Source of the DNA: an uncultured Aquimarina sp.
GTDB lineage: Bacteria > Bacteroidota > Bacteroidia > Flavobacteriales > Flavobacteriaceae
NCBI GenBank assembly: GCA_937951135.1
Contig: CALFCI010000039.1
Coordinates: forward strand, 1-32,799
Length of the DNA: 32,799 nucleotides
Direction: 5' to 3'
The notes below the pieces were generated by a model. That model did not search any database. It had not been told where the DNA came from and saw only the letters and a list, made by a program, of their open reading frames with translations. Position 1 is the first letter of the stretch. Every line of letters begins with the position of its first letter. The translations under genes were made by a program, and so were the position numbers. Of this stretch, positions 8,339-17,206 are shown in pieces.

Positions 8339-10060
8339 CTACTTGTTTTTAAGTTGTTCTGCTTGTCCTGCCCAATCATCGCGCTTTGCTCTTCCTGGGA
8401 AAGACCCTGTAATACTATCTAATAAATCGTATTCTACCGATGTCATTCGGCTTACTTGATCAAAAGTAAAAATACCAATCTTATTTAATGTTTTTTCCAT
8501 TACTGGACCAATCCCATTGACTACCTTAAGGTCATCTGCTTGTTGCGTTGTAGCATCAAACGTCCCTAGGTTTGCTAAAAGACTATTTATATTCTCTTCT
8601 TTATTTTCAGCCGTCTCAGGAGTTACTTCTTCTGTTTCCACAGTTGGAGTACTTTTTGGCAATTCATCTCTATGATCAATTCCCGCTTCTCTTAACTTCT
8701 TGTATTTCTCACCCGAAGATTTCAAAATAGATTTCACCTCTGCTTGTGCAATCACTGGGAATGTACGTGCATACAATAAGAATAACACAAAAAAGAACCC
8801 TATCGTTCCAATAAACACCCCTATATCCACAAATGTAGGAGAGAACATTGTCCATGATGATGGCAAGTAATCTCTGTGTAATGACGTTACGATAATTACG
8901 AAACGCTCAAACCACATTCCTATATTTACCACAATCGAAATAAAGAAAGAAAACATAATACTTCTTCTTAATTTCGGGAACCACATAAACTGTGGAGAGA
9001 ACACATTACAGGTCATCATTGCCCAATATGCCCACCAATATGGACCCGTTGCTCTGTTTAAGAACGCATACTGTTCGTACTCTACTCCAGAGTACCATGC
9101 CACAAATAACTCTGTGATATAGGCGACCCCAACAATAGAACCTGTGATCATGATCACAATATTCATTAATTCAATATGAAGTACCGTTATATAGTTTTCT
9201 AACTTCGATACTTTTCTCATGATAATCAACAAGGTATTTACCATTGCAAATCCAGAGAAAACTGCTCCCGCCACAAAATATGGAGGAAATATCGTAGTAT
9301 GCCATCCTGGAATTACAGAAGTAGCAAAATCGAAAGATACAATCGTATGTACAGAAAGTACTAATGGTGTTGCTAGGCCTGCAAGTACTAAAGATACTTC
9401 TTCAAAACGCTGCCAATCTTTAGCTCTACCACTCCATCCAAAGGAAAGTATACCGTATATTTTTTTATTGAATGGTGTTACCGCTCGATCTCGTATCATT
9501 GCAAAATCAGGCAACAAACCAGTCCACCAAAACACTAGTGATACCGAAAGATATGTTGATATCGCAAATACATCCCAAAGTAATGGCGAATTAAAGTTTA
9601 CCCAAAGTGATCCAAACTGATTCGGAATTGGAAGTACCCAATAAGCCAACCATGGACGCCCCATGTGTATAATTGGAAACAATCCAGCTTGAAAAACGGC
9701 AAAGATTGTCATGGCTTCTGCTGAACGGTTAATTGCCATTCTCCATTTCTGACGGAACAACAATAATACTGCTGAAATTAAAGTTCCTGCATGACCGATA
9801 CCTACCCACCAAACAAAGTTGGTAATATCCCAGGCCCATCCTACAGTTTTATTTAATCCCCAAGTTCCGATACCCGTAGATATGGTGTAGGTAATACACC
9901 CTATTCCCCAAAGGAAAGCAATAAGTGCAATGGAAAATACAATCCACCAAGATTTATTGGCTTTACCTTCTACAGCGGCGACAACATCCAGAGTTACATC
10001 GTGGTATGTTTTATCACCGGTTACTAAAGGTTTTCGTATAGGTGCTTCGTAATGAGACAT
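8339..10060 (-). CDS. actC: Alternative complex III membrane subunit ActC (NrfD-like) with C-terminal helix-hairpin-helix domain
   Basis: NrfD/PsrC-family membrane subunit that forms the quinol-binding site next to ActB. The protein has 573 residues; about ten transmembrane helices occupy residues 38-435, with the GHAGTLISA segment typical of ActC. After a charged, low-complexity linker (about 440-500), residues 509-573 form a separate domain starting DDLKVVNGIGPVMEKTLNKIG. This has the GIGP helix-hairpin-helix motif and the later FPGRAKRDDWAGQA segment. It resembles the C-terminal extension found on some NuoE and ribosomal L21 proteins (from memory, not searched). ActC homologues outside this group end after the membrane part. 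What the added domain does is unknown. Gap to actB is 39 bp. Confidence 0.95.
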   Translation of the reverse strand: MSHYEAPIRKPLVTGDKTYHDVTLDVVAAVEGKANKSWWIVFSIALIAFLWGIGCITYTISTGIGTWGLNKTVGWAWDITNFVWWVGIGHAGTLISAVLLLFRQKWRMAINRSAEAMTIFAVFQAGLFPIIHMGRPWLAYWVLPIPNQFGSLWVNFNSPLLWDVFAISTYLSVSLVFWWTGLLPDFAMIRDRAVTPFNKKIYGILSFGWSGRAKDWQRFEEVSLVLAGLATPLVLSVHTIVSFDFATSVIPGWHTTIFPPYFVAGAVFSGFAMVNTLLIIMRKVSKLENYITVLHIELMNIVIMITGSIVGVAYITELFVAWYSGVEYEQYAFLNRATGPYWWAYWAMMTCNVFSPQFMWFPKLRRSIMFSFFISIVVNIGMWFERFVIIVTSLHRDYLPSSWTMFSPTFVDIGVFIGTIGFFFVLFLLYARTFPVIAQAEVKSILKSSGEKYKKLREAGIDHRDELPKSTPTVETEEVTPETAENKEENINSLLANLGTFDATTQQADDLKVVNGIGPVMEKTLNKIGIFTFDQVSRMTSVEYDLLDSITGSFPGRAKRDDWAGQAEQLKNK

Positions 10061-10099
10061 AATACTTTATAGTTGAATTTTGATTCTTATTCGTTTAAC

Positions 10100-13000
10100 T
10101 TAAGCTTCTGTTGTATTCCTCACCTTAGTGTGATACATCACATTAGGCTTTGTTCCTACATGCTCTAGCAAATGATACATACGATCATCTTCATGCAATG
10201 CAGCTACTTTACTTTCTTTATCATTAATATCCCCAAAGACCATTGCTCCTGAAGAACACGCAGCAGAACATGCTGTTTGAAATTCTCCATCTTTAATAGC
10301 TCTTCCGTCACGTTTTGCATCTAGAATTGTTTTTTGTGTCATTTGAATACACATAGAACATTTCTCCATCACCCCTCTAGAACGCACTGTAACATCTGGA
10401 TTTACTACCATACGCCCTAAATCGTTGTTCAGGTTGTAATCAAATTCATCGTTTTCACTATATAAAAACCAGTTAAATCGACGCACTTTATACGGACAGT
10501 TGTTTGCACAATATCGTGTCCCTACACAACGGTTATACGCCATCTGATTTTGACCCTGTCTACCGTGTGATGTTGCCGCTACTGGACAAACTGTTTCACA
10601 TGGTGCATGGTTACAATGCTGACACATTACCGGCTGGAATACGACTTGAGGATTATCTGATGGTGCTTCCATTTCACCGAATTCAGATAATGAACTCCCT
10701 AGTCCTGATATATTTTCTTTTTTCTCTGTATCGTTTAAGAATGTGTCTTCAGATGAATAATACCTATCAATACGCAACCAATGCATATCTCTAGAACGAC
10801 GTATTTCTGACTTTCCTACCACCGGCACGTTATTCTCTGCATGACATGCTATCACACATGCGCCACAGCCGGTACAGGCATTCAAATCGATAGAAAGATT
10901 AAAATGATGCCCTACCGAACGATCAAATTCATCCCAAAGATCTACTTCCGGAGAAGTCACTGGAAAAGGAACATGATCCTTACTCACTTCTGGAATCGGA
11001 TTCCATTCGCGCTTATCTTTAGTATTAAAAACCTCTAAGGTAGTTTCCTTTACAATATCACCACGTCCCATTAAGGTATTGTGTAATTGCACACAAGCAA
11101 ACTCATGCTCTCCTTCTGCAGCCGTTACCTTTACAGGTTGCACTGCATTAAGATTTTTATATAATGAATAGGCATTTACACCTACTTGCATTTCTTCTTT
11201 TACTCCTTTTTTCTTCCCATACCCAAGCGCTAGACCTACTGATCCTTTTGCTTGTCCAGGCTGTATCAATACAGGAGCCGTAATCTTAACTCCATCCACT
11301 TCTACAGTAGCATAACTACCATTTAATGCTCCATTCGCTACATTATGATTTTCTAATCCTAATGTTTCTGCATCTGCTTTAGAAACCGTTAAATAATTAT
11401 CCCAAGAAGCTCTAGTAATTGGATCTGGCATCTCTTGTAACCAAGGGTTATTAGATTGCTGACCGTCTCCTAGTGCAGTTTTTGTATATAACGTAAGCTC
11501 TAAACCAGTAGACTTTGAATTTGATAATCGTCTTGCAGCTGCTTTCACATCTACGTTTCTGAATGCAGGAACCGCCGCAGCTATACCTTCATCTGTATTG
11601 ACTACATCACCCTCTGATGCTTCAAGAGCTGTGTGCAATTCTTTTTTAGCAAATGCCGGCTTCACTAAAACGCCGTCATGCAAGGCTTGATTCCAAGAAG
11701 AACTTCCTAAAATACCAGTCCATGCACTTTTAATGTAATCACTATACGATGATCCATTACCAACCCACTTCAATATCGTTTCCTGAAACTGTCGTGTATC
11801 AAACAATGGCCGTATTGTAGGTTGCGTTAAGCTATAACTACCTTTCTTCAACTCTACATCTCCCCAAGCTTCTAAATAATGAGGGGTTGTTGCTATATAT
11901 GTACAAGCCGATGCTGTTTCATCATTATGCATACTGAATGCAACTGAAACCGCAACTTTCTCTAAACCTGTTTTAAATTCACTTGCATTTGGCAAGGTAT
12001 ATATTGGATTCACACCTGCAATTAATAACGCACCTACTCGGTCTGCGTTCATATCATTAATTAACTGTGCAACTGCTTTAGCATTTCCTTGACGAATTTT
12101 ACGTGGTGTAGCTTCGTTAAATGCTTTACTACTTATCTCTTTATTGATTGCTAGTACTAATAACTGTGCATCTTCATCTTGAATTCCTGATACCACAACA
12201 GCATTCGCTCCTGCTTTTTGCATCTCTTTTGCAGCTTGCACCACTTTAGCATCCAAATCTGGACCTAAAGAACTTTTAGAACCCGACCCTGTCACATACG
12301 CATATAACGCTGAAAGCACCTGCTTTTGTTGTGATGGCACCACTGGTATTCTTTGATCTGCATTTGCACCCGTAAGTGACATGTTTGCTTCAAAATGAAT
12401 ATGTTTAGACATTTTACCATTTTCAGGAATACGTCCTGTAGCATACCCACTATCATAACCACCACCTTGCCAATCTCCTAGAAAATCAGCGGCAATACTC
12501 ACAATCGTGTTTACTTTAGAAAAATCATAATCTGCTAAAGCACGCTCTCCATACATCTTCTCGTAAGCATCTAGCGCTTCACTATACGACACTGCATCGT
12601 ACACGACATGACTTACATTACTATACTTTGCTTTAAATTCTGAAATCAATTTGGTAGTAGAAGGACTTGCGAAAGTTTGCGTAAGCAATACAATCTTCTT
12701 CCCAGACTGCTCCTTTAACGCAGCACCAACTTCAGCATCTAACGCTTTCCAAGAAATAGGATTTCCTTCTTTCATAGGTGCTGTTAAACGCGTATTATCA
12801 TATAAAGATAACACCGAAGCATGAACCCTAGCGTTTGCATCCCCATTTGAAGTTGCCAAATTATTGTTTTCTACTTTGATTGGTCTTCCTTCACGTGTTT
12901 TGATTAATACACTAGCAAAATCAAAACCATCAGCAATAGTAGTTGCATAATAATTTGCAACACCTGGAACGATACGTTCTGGCTGCACCACATAAGGAAT

Positions 13001-13234
13001 CGATTTAATCACCGGACCTTCACATGCTGCCAATGAAGCAGCTGCGGTACTAAAACCTACATATTTCAAAAAATCTCGACGTGTAGTCGAAGAATTTTCT
13101 AGAGATGATTGATCTCCCAAAAACTCATCTGTAGGAATCTCTTCCACAAATTCGTTTTGTTGTAGCGTCTCAACAATAGAACTATTTTCGTTTAGTTCTT
13201 CAACACTTTTCCAGTATTTCTTGTTTGATGACAT
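10100..13234 (-). CDS. actB: Alternative complex III iron-sulfur subunit ActB (TAT-exported, lipid-anchored)
   Basis: Large periplasmic electron-transfer subunit, 1044 residues. It fuses a molybdopterin-oxidoreductase-like domain without cofactor (about 75-760) to a ferredoxin-like domain. Export signal TTRRDFLKYVGF (R52, R53) indicates the TAT route, and C71 in SLAAC is a lipobox cysteine. Fe-S cysteines are C787/C790/C793/C797, C871/C874/C879/C883, C903/C909/C913 and C959/C962/C989/C993. These fifteen residues fit three [4Fe-4S] and one [3Fe-4S] clusters, as known for the Rhodothermus enzyme. It should take electrons from quinol oxidised at ActC and pass them to the ActA hemes. No frame damage is seen; neighbours are actA (49 bp) and actC (39 bp). 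Confidence 0.97.
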   Translation of the reverse strand: MSSNKKYWKSVEELNENSSIVETLQQNEFVEEIPTDEFLGDQSSLENSSTTRRDFLKYVGFSTAAASLAACEGPVIKSIPYVVQPERIVPGVANYYATTIADGFDFASVLIKTREGRPIKVENNNLATSNGDANARVHASVLSLYDNTRLTAPMKEGNPISWKALDAEVGAALKEQSGKKIVLLTQTFASPSTTKLISEFKAKYSNVSHVVYDAVSYSEALDAYEKMYGERALADYDFSKVNTIVSIAADFLGDWQGGGYDSGYATGRIPENGKMSKHIHFEANMSLTGANADQRIPVVPSQQKQVLSALYAYVTGSGSKSSLGPDLDAKVVQAAKEMQKAGANAVVVSGIQDEDAQLLVLAINKEISSKAFNEATPRKIRQGNAKAVAQLINDMNADRVGALLIAGVNPIYTLPNASEFKTGLEKVAVSVAFSMHNDETASACTYIATTPHYLEAWGDVELKKGSYSLTQPTIRPLFDTRQFQETILKWVGNGSSYSDYIKSAWTGILGSSSWNQALHDGVLVKPAFAKKELHTALEASEGDVVNTDEGIAAAVPAFRNVDVKAAARRLSNSKSTGLELTLYTKTALGDGQQSNNPWLQEMPDPITRASWDNYLTVSKADAETLGLENHNVANGALNGSYATVEVDGVKITAPVLIQPGQAKGSVGLALGYGKKKGVKEEMQVGVNAYSLYKNLNAVQPVKVTAAEGEHEFACVQLHNTLMGRGDIVKETTLEVFNTKDKREWNPIPEVSKDHVPFPVTSPEVDLWDEFDRSVGHHFNLSIDLNACTGCGACVIACHAENNVPVVGKSEIRRSRDMHWLRIDRYYSSEDTFLNDTEKKENISGLGSSLSEFGEMEAPSDNPQVVFQPVMCQHCNHAPCETVCPVAATSHGRQGQNQMAYNRCVGTRYCANNCPYKVRRFNWFLYSENDEFDYNLNNDLGRMVVNPDVTVRSRGVMEKCSMCIQMTQKTILDAKRDGRAIKDGEFQTACSAACSSGAMVFGDINDKESKVAALHEDDRMYHLLEHVGTKPNVMYHTKVRNTTEA

Positions 13235-13283
13235 ATATAATTGATATTAGCTTCTTATTCTATTATTTTAACTTACAAATGTC

Positions 13284-14633
13284 TTAATAATGACATTTAC
13301 CACATTCTAAACCACCCATTTGCGCAGCAGTCAATTTATCTACGCCATACTTCTTAGACAATTGCTCATGAATTTTATCATAATATGCATTCCCCTCAAC
13401 CTTCACATTAGTTTCTCGGTGACAGTTAATACACCATCCCATAGTTAATGGAGCATATTGATACATAATTTCCATCTCCTCTACTGGACCGTGACATTTC
13501 TGACACTCTACACCCGCTACACTTACATGCTGAGAGTGATTGAAATATGCAAAATCAGGAAGATTATGAATCCTAACCCATTTTACAGGTTCTGACTTTC
13601 CTGTATAGGATTGCGAATCCGCATCCCAACCTACTGCTTTATATAACTTTTGGATCTCACCGTCATAGAATGACTTAGAGTATTCTTCTGTAGCTGTTGC
13701 ATCCGCAACCTCGCTAATAGACTTATGACAGTTCATACACACATTAAGCGAAGGAATTCCTGAAGTCTTACTTACTCGTGCAGAGGAGTGACAATACTTA
13801 CACTCAATTTTATTATCTCCAGCATGAATCTTATGAGAATAATGTATGGGTTGTATGGGTTGATACCCTTGATCAACACCTACCTGCATAAAGAATCCAT
13901 AGACAAAATACCCACTCACCAGCAACAGAAATACTGTACTCACCAATATTAAAAATTGGTTCTGCACAAAAGCTTTCCATATCGGAGTGCGTTTTTCATT
14001 TTCTGGAATCTGCAATCCGTTCAATTCCGCAAATCTTCTTAAGGTCTTGTTCACTAAAAACAACACTACAACTAACATTAAAAATACTAGCGCTAACAAC
14101 CCTAGAATCACCGTTGAAGAAACTCCTCCGGATGCATCTCCACCGCTTCCTACCGGAGCCTGACCAACTACTGGAGCAGGAGCCGCTTTAGGCACGGAAA
14201 CATACGCTAAGATATCATCGATATCCGTATTTGTTAATTGAGGAAAGGCGTTCATTGCCGTTTTATTGTATTCCTCATAAATTGCAATTGCTTCTGCATC
14301 ACCCGCAGCAACCATAGCTGCACTATTTTTTATCCAAGAATACAACCATTCTGTACTGTGTCGCTCGGTAACGCCAAACAATGCTGGCCCTGTCATTTTC
14401 TTATAGCGCTTATGACATGCTGCACATAATGATTTAAATAGAGCCTCTCCTTTTGCGATGTCACCACCAGAAGTAGCAACTACTGGAGCTGTCGCAGCTT
14501 CATCCTGCGCCATAACTGGATTAAACAAAGCAAACAAGAATACTGTTCCTAGGATGAGGACTTTAGCGACTGAATTTCGGTATTTCACCTGTCTCATATT
14601 ATAAGTAGAATTATCGTCTAGATTTTTTGGCAT
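13284..14633 (-). CDS. actA: Alternative complex III multiheme cytochrome c ActA with extra N-terminal monoheme domain
   Basis: Periplasmic heme subunit of quinol:cytochrome c oxidoreductase and first gene of the operon. Six CxxCH motifs are present: CAACH at residues 70-74, then CKYCH, CMNCH, CQKCH, CINCH and CGKCH, the last ending at the C-terminus. The first lies in a class I cytochrome c-like domain after a signal sequence ending near MAQ (41-43). Two membrane helices (about 172-195 and 225-247) separate it from the pentaheme domain that is the usual ActA. The N-terminal domain could hand electrons to CuA of CoxB. The start is uncertain: the ATG at 14597 (MRQVKYRNSVAKVL) would give a more typical signal peptide. 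Confidence 0.95.
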   Translation of the reverse strand: MPKNLDDNSTYNMRQVKYRNSVAKVLILGTVFLFALFNPVMAQDEAATAPVVATSGGDIAKGEALFKSLCAACHKRYKKMTGPALFGVTERHSTEWLYSWIKNSAAMVAAGDAEAIAIYEEYNKTAMNAFPQLTNTDIDDILAYVSVPKAAPAPVVGQAPVGSGGDASGGVSSTVILGLLALVFLMLVVVLFLVNKTLRRFAELNGLQIPENEKRTPIWKAFVQNQFLILVSTVFLLLVSGYFVYGFFMQVGVDQGYQPIQPIHYSHKIHAGDNKIECKYCHSSARVSKTSGIPSLNVCMNCHKSISEVADATATEEYSKSFYDGEIQKLYKAVGWDADSQSYTGKSEPVKWVRIHNLPDFAYFNHSQHVSVAGVECQKCHGPVEEMEIMYQYAPLTMGWCINCHRETNVKVEGNAYYDKIHEQLSKKYGVDKLTAAQMGGLECGKCHY

Positions 14634-14777
14634 GGTTTTTAAGTCATTATTTTATAGACTACACTAGTCTAAAACACTCACAGTTAACTTTTTAAAAAAA
14701 CACAAATATGATTTCACATTTTTCTATTCGTTTTTGCACGAAAACAACACAAAAACCTATGCTTTTCAATTCGTTCA

Positions 14778-14785
14778 CAAAAGTA
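14778..14785 (-). promoter_or_regulatory. Candidate -7 element for the act-cox operon
   Basis: Minus strand TACTTTTG matches TAnnTTTG, about 145 nt before the upstream actA ATG. No TTG occurs at a good -33 distance. The long leader contains a small palindrome (tagact/agtcta, 14655-14671). It is the best match I see in the 392-bp divergent spacer. Confidence 0.4.
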
Positions 14786-14865
14786 CTACAATAAGTGGAT
14801 TTTAGAAATGTTAACGAAGTCTTACGTATTAATTTATAATTATTCTAAATAATAAATTAATAGTA

Positions 14866-14891
14866 TTGACAGTTATTAAGGTTTACCTTTG
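14866..14891 (+). promoter_or_regulatory. Candidate promoter for the SPOR-domain gene
   Basis: TACCTTTG (14884-14891) matches the -7 consensus. A TTGACA begins at 14866, with 15 nt between TTG and the -7 box, slightly shorter than usual. The implied leader is about 130 nt long. The spacer 14634-15025 holds divergent promoter candidates for this gene and the act operon; nothing else is evident. Confidence 0.45.
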
Positions 14892-15025
14892 TCACAAACA
14901 AACAGAGTTGATACTTGATTGCTAGTCCTTAATCTAATTGAAAGCTATATTTCAGCATTAAACTAGCCGATACAACATAGATCAAAACAAATAGTATTTT
15001 ATAATTAGAACGTTACATTATTATC

Positions 15026-15457
15026 ATGAAAACTATACACACATCGTATTTAACTCTTGTTTTTGGAGTTTGTCTATTTGGATTTTTTACTGCTACTGCT
15101 CAAAATGATCAATTTATACTAGAAAATGTAAAAACAGCCGCTCCTATTGCGACAGTAACCATTCATCAAAATGTTAAGATCAAACAGTTATTGAATACTA
15201 AAATTAAATTGGATAAAGAAGGAGCGTTTAGCGATCATTATAAGATCCAATTGTACTACGGCAATCTTAACCAAGCAAATAGCATTTTAAACACTGCTAA
15301 AAACGCTTTCCCAGATTGGGATGCTTCTATCAAATGGGAAACTCCTAATTATAAAGTCTGGATCGGAAAATATCGTAATCGATTGGCTGCAGATCGTGCA
15401 TTAAAAGAAATTCATGAAGAGTTTCCGAATGCTTTTATTTTTAAACCGGGGAAGTAA
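15026..15457 (+). CDS. Exported SPOR-domain protein
   Basis: A 143-residue protein with a Sec signal peptide (cleavage near TATAQ, residues 22-26). It ends in a SPOR-like domain (about 67-143) beginning HYKIQLYYGN and containing YKVWIGKYRNRLAADRAL. SPOR domains bind peptidoglycan glycan strands stripped of stem peptides and often bring proteins to the division site. The region between signal and SPOR (27-66) is short and has no recognisable domain. The gene stands alone, divergent from the act operon. An exported peptidoglycan-associated role is inferred. Confidence 0.85.
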   Translation: MKTIHTSYLTLVFGVCLFGFFTATAQNDQFILENVKTAAPIATVTIHQNVKIKQLLNTKIKLDKEGAFSDHYKIQLYYGNLNQANSILNTAKNAFPDWDASIKWETPNYKVWIGKYRNRLAADRALKEIHEEFPNAFIFKPGK

Positions 15458-16252
15458 GTAAGATTAAATCGTCTAAACATAGCACGTATCTGAAAACACA
15501 TTTCAGACTATCTTATCAATCCTTAGAAGTGCCTTTCGACAAACTCAAAACAAATTTTACTAAAGTTTCAGGCTATTGTGAGTGATCTCTCCAATAGTTT
15601 TATTGCTATCTATGGACACTAGTATTCACTTAAAAGAATATAGATCGCTTCGCTACAGGAGTCAAGAGCCAAGACTTGTGTATAAAAATCTGATTATCAA
15701 ATTATTAAAAAAAATCAACTACAGATAAATATAGTTTACTCCTAAATGAAGTATAACTTTCTAATGAAATCAATTTAGAAGATAAAGACTGTTACGCTTT
15801 TAAAAGCAAGGGATGTGAGAGTGTTTTCTTTTTTTTTAGTGGACACTAATGATTTATGGAGTTGATTAACATCAGTGTTTTATGCGCTGTAAAAACACAA
15901 GATAAAGACAGCGAAAACTTTAAGCTTTGAAGGTATTTAGTGAACTGAAATATGAAATTTAAAGGGAAACGTTTTCTAATTCTTTTTACTTGATCATTAC
16001 ACATTTTGGTTCCAATATCACAAGACACTGCCAAATCCTTATAATGATTCCTTTTTCATCTATTATCACGAGTATTTTATTCACAAAACCTCTTGAGGAA
16101 ACTAGCGTATCTTCAGTCATAGCATTACCTGAATTCAAGTCATAAGTGATAAAAACTGATCCATAGCTTCTATAAATAGAAAAGCCTTTTGACGAAATAG
16201 CACACACATACCAATGCTAAAGCACCAAAAGACTTATCACCACAAAAATTAC
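15458..16252. other. Gene-poor spacer, 795 bp
   Basis: No convincing gene. A weak hairpin (tctgaaa/tttcaga, 15489-15507) follows the SPOR gene and may end its transcript. Two overlapping minus-strand frames (16207-15986 and 16034-15846) have atypical composition and no domain I recognise. They could be remnants of a lost gene. A 9-bp tggacacta occurs at 15613 and 15840 in the same orientation. Confidence 0.6.
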
Positions 16253-17194
16253 TTATTTATACCATCGACTTGTATTATATGTTGTATTATCTGGTTGATT
16301 CTTAGCATAGGCCGTCCACACATCTCTAGCTGCTTCTATAGACGATTTTTCCAATTCTAGTTCTTTCAATTGATACTCCCATACGCGATCACTATTCTGC
16401 TTCATTTTTGTTTCAATTTTACCGTGTAATGACTTTACTTGTGTAAAGCAAGAAGATTTAGGATGTATTGTAGCTAATATTGACCCTGCATGATTCGCAC
16501 CATCTACATCTTGATTTGCAGACCAAACCCCTGTTGCCTCAGATAGCTTTTGTTTGCATTCCTTATCAATAATTTTTTGAAAAATTGGTGCTATCTTAGG
16601 CTTCACTTTTGAAAAACAAGAACTTACTTCTGGAACACTCAACAAGGTAGTCATTGCGTCTTCCAACTTATCTTGAGCCTTAAACTGTTCCGCTTTTTTA
16701 ATCATTAAACCACAATTCTTATCATAGTACGCTACAATCTTTTCTTTTCCTCTATTCACAAAATCTTGTATCCCTGCATTTTTAGGCTTTAACTGTTTGA
16801 TTGCAGATACATACGCTTTTGTTTCATTCGTTCCTACACCCTTGAGCTGAAACGTATAACTTTCATATAAAATACCTGCTTTGCCATCTCCTATATATAA
16901 TGTAACCTCTAGATTTAATGCAGTTTTGGGCGGTGCCGTAGGTGTAATATCCTTGCTCAACACAGTAACATTAGGCACTAAAACAAATCTAGCATTTCTA
17001 AGATTATCGCTAATCCCATTACTAGTAATTACCTGCCCTAGTTTATTGACCAACATACGGCTAGCTGTAGCTGGTATTCGTTCTGCTTGCCTTGGTATAT
17101 ATGTTCCTAATAAAATCCCATCATTATTTTTTTGATCTTGAGCCGTAATTGATAATGACGCTAGACACACTATTAAATAGATTATATTTTTCAT
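16253..17194 (-). CDS. Exported protein of unknown function, fourth gene of the cluster
   Basis: A 313-residue precursor with a Sec signal peptide (MKNIIYLIVCLASLSITAQ). The first half of the mature protein (about 25-150) is a mixed alpha/beta region with long beta-like stretches, such as ALNLEVTLYIGDGKAG and ILYESYTFQLKGVG. It vaguely recalls CsgG/TolB-like exported domains, but no signature confirms this. The second half (about 155-313) is helical, Lys-rich, and has four cysteines, in NCGLM, SSCFS, KECKQ and SSCFT contexts. It lies 12 bp after the preceding gene and ends the four-gene set; I see no clear terminator behind it. The product is unrecognised; periplasmic or outer-membrane location is inferred from the signal. 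Confidence 0.8.
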   Translation of the reverse strand: MKNIIYLIVCLASLSITAQDQKNNDGILLGTYIPRQAERIPATASRMLVNKLGQVITSNGISDNLRNARFVLVPNVTVLSKDITPTAPPKTALNLEVTLYIGDGKAGILYESYTFQLKGVGTNETKAYVSAIKQLKPKNAGIQDFVNRGKEKIVAYYDKNCGLMIKKAEQFKAQDKLEDAMTTLLSVPEVSSCFSKVKPKIAPIFQKIIDKECKQKLSEATGVWSANQDVDGANHAGSILATIHPKSSCFTQVKSLHGKIETKMKQNSDRVWEYQLKELELEKSSIEAARDVWTAYAKNQPDNTTYNTSRWYK

Positions 17195-17206
17195 AATTCT
17201 TTATAT

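Noticed and set aside
9219-9620. 133-residue plus-strand open frame
   Set aside because: Antisense to membrane helices of actC; shadow frame.
15613-15848. tggacacta at 15613-15621 and 15840-15848 as ends of a mobile element
   Set aside because: Only 9 bp, direct orientation, no transposase or extended similarity.
15986-16207. 73-residue minus-strand frame as a real gene
   Set aside because: No signal peptide, domain or promoter; overlaps another short frame; kept only as a possible remnant.
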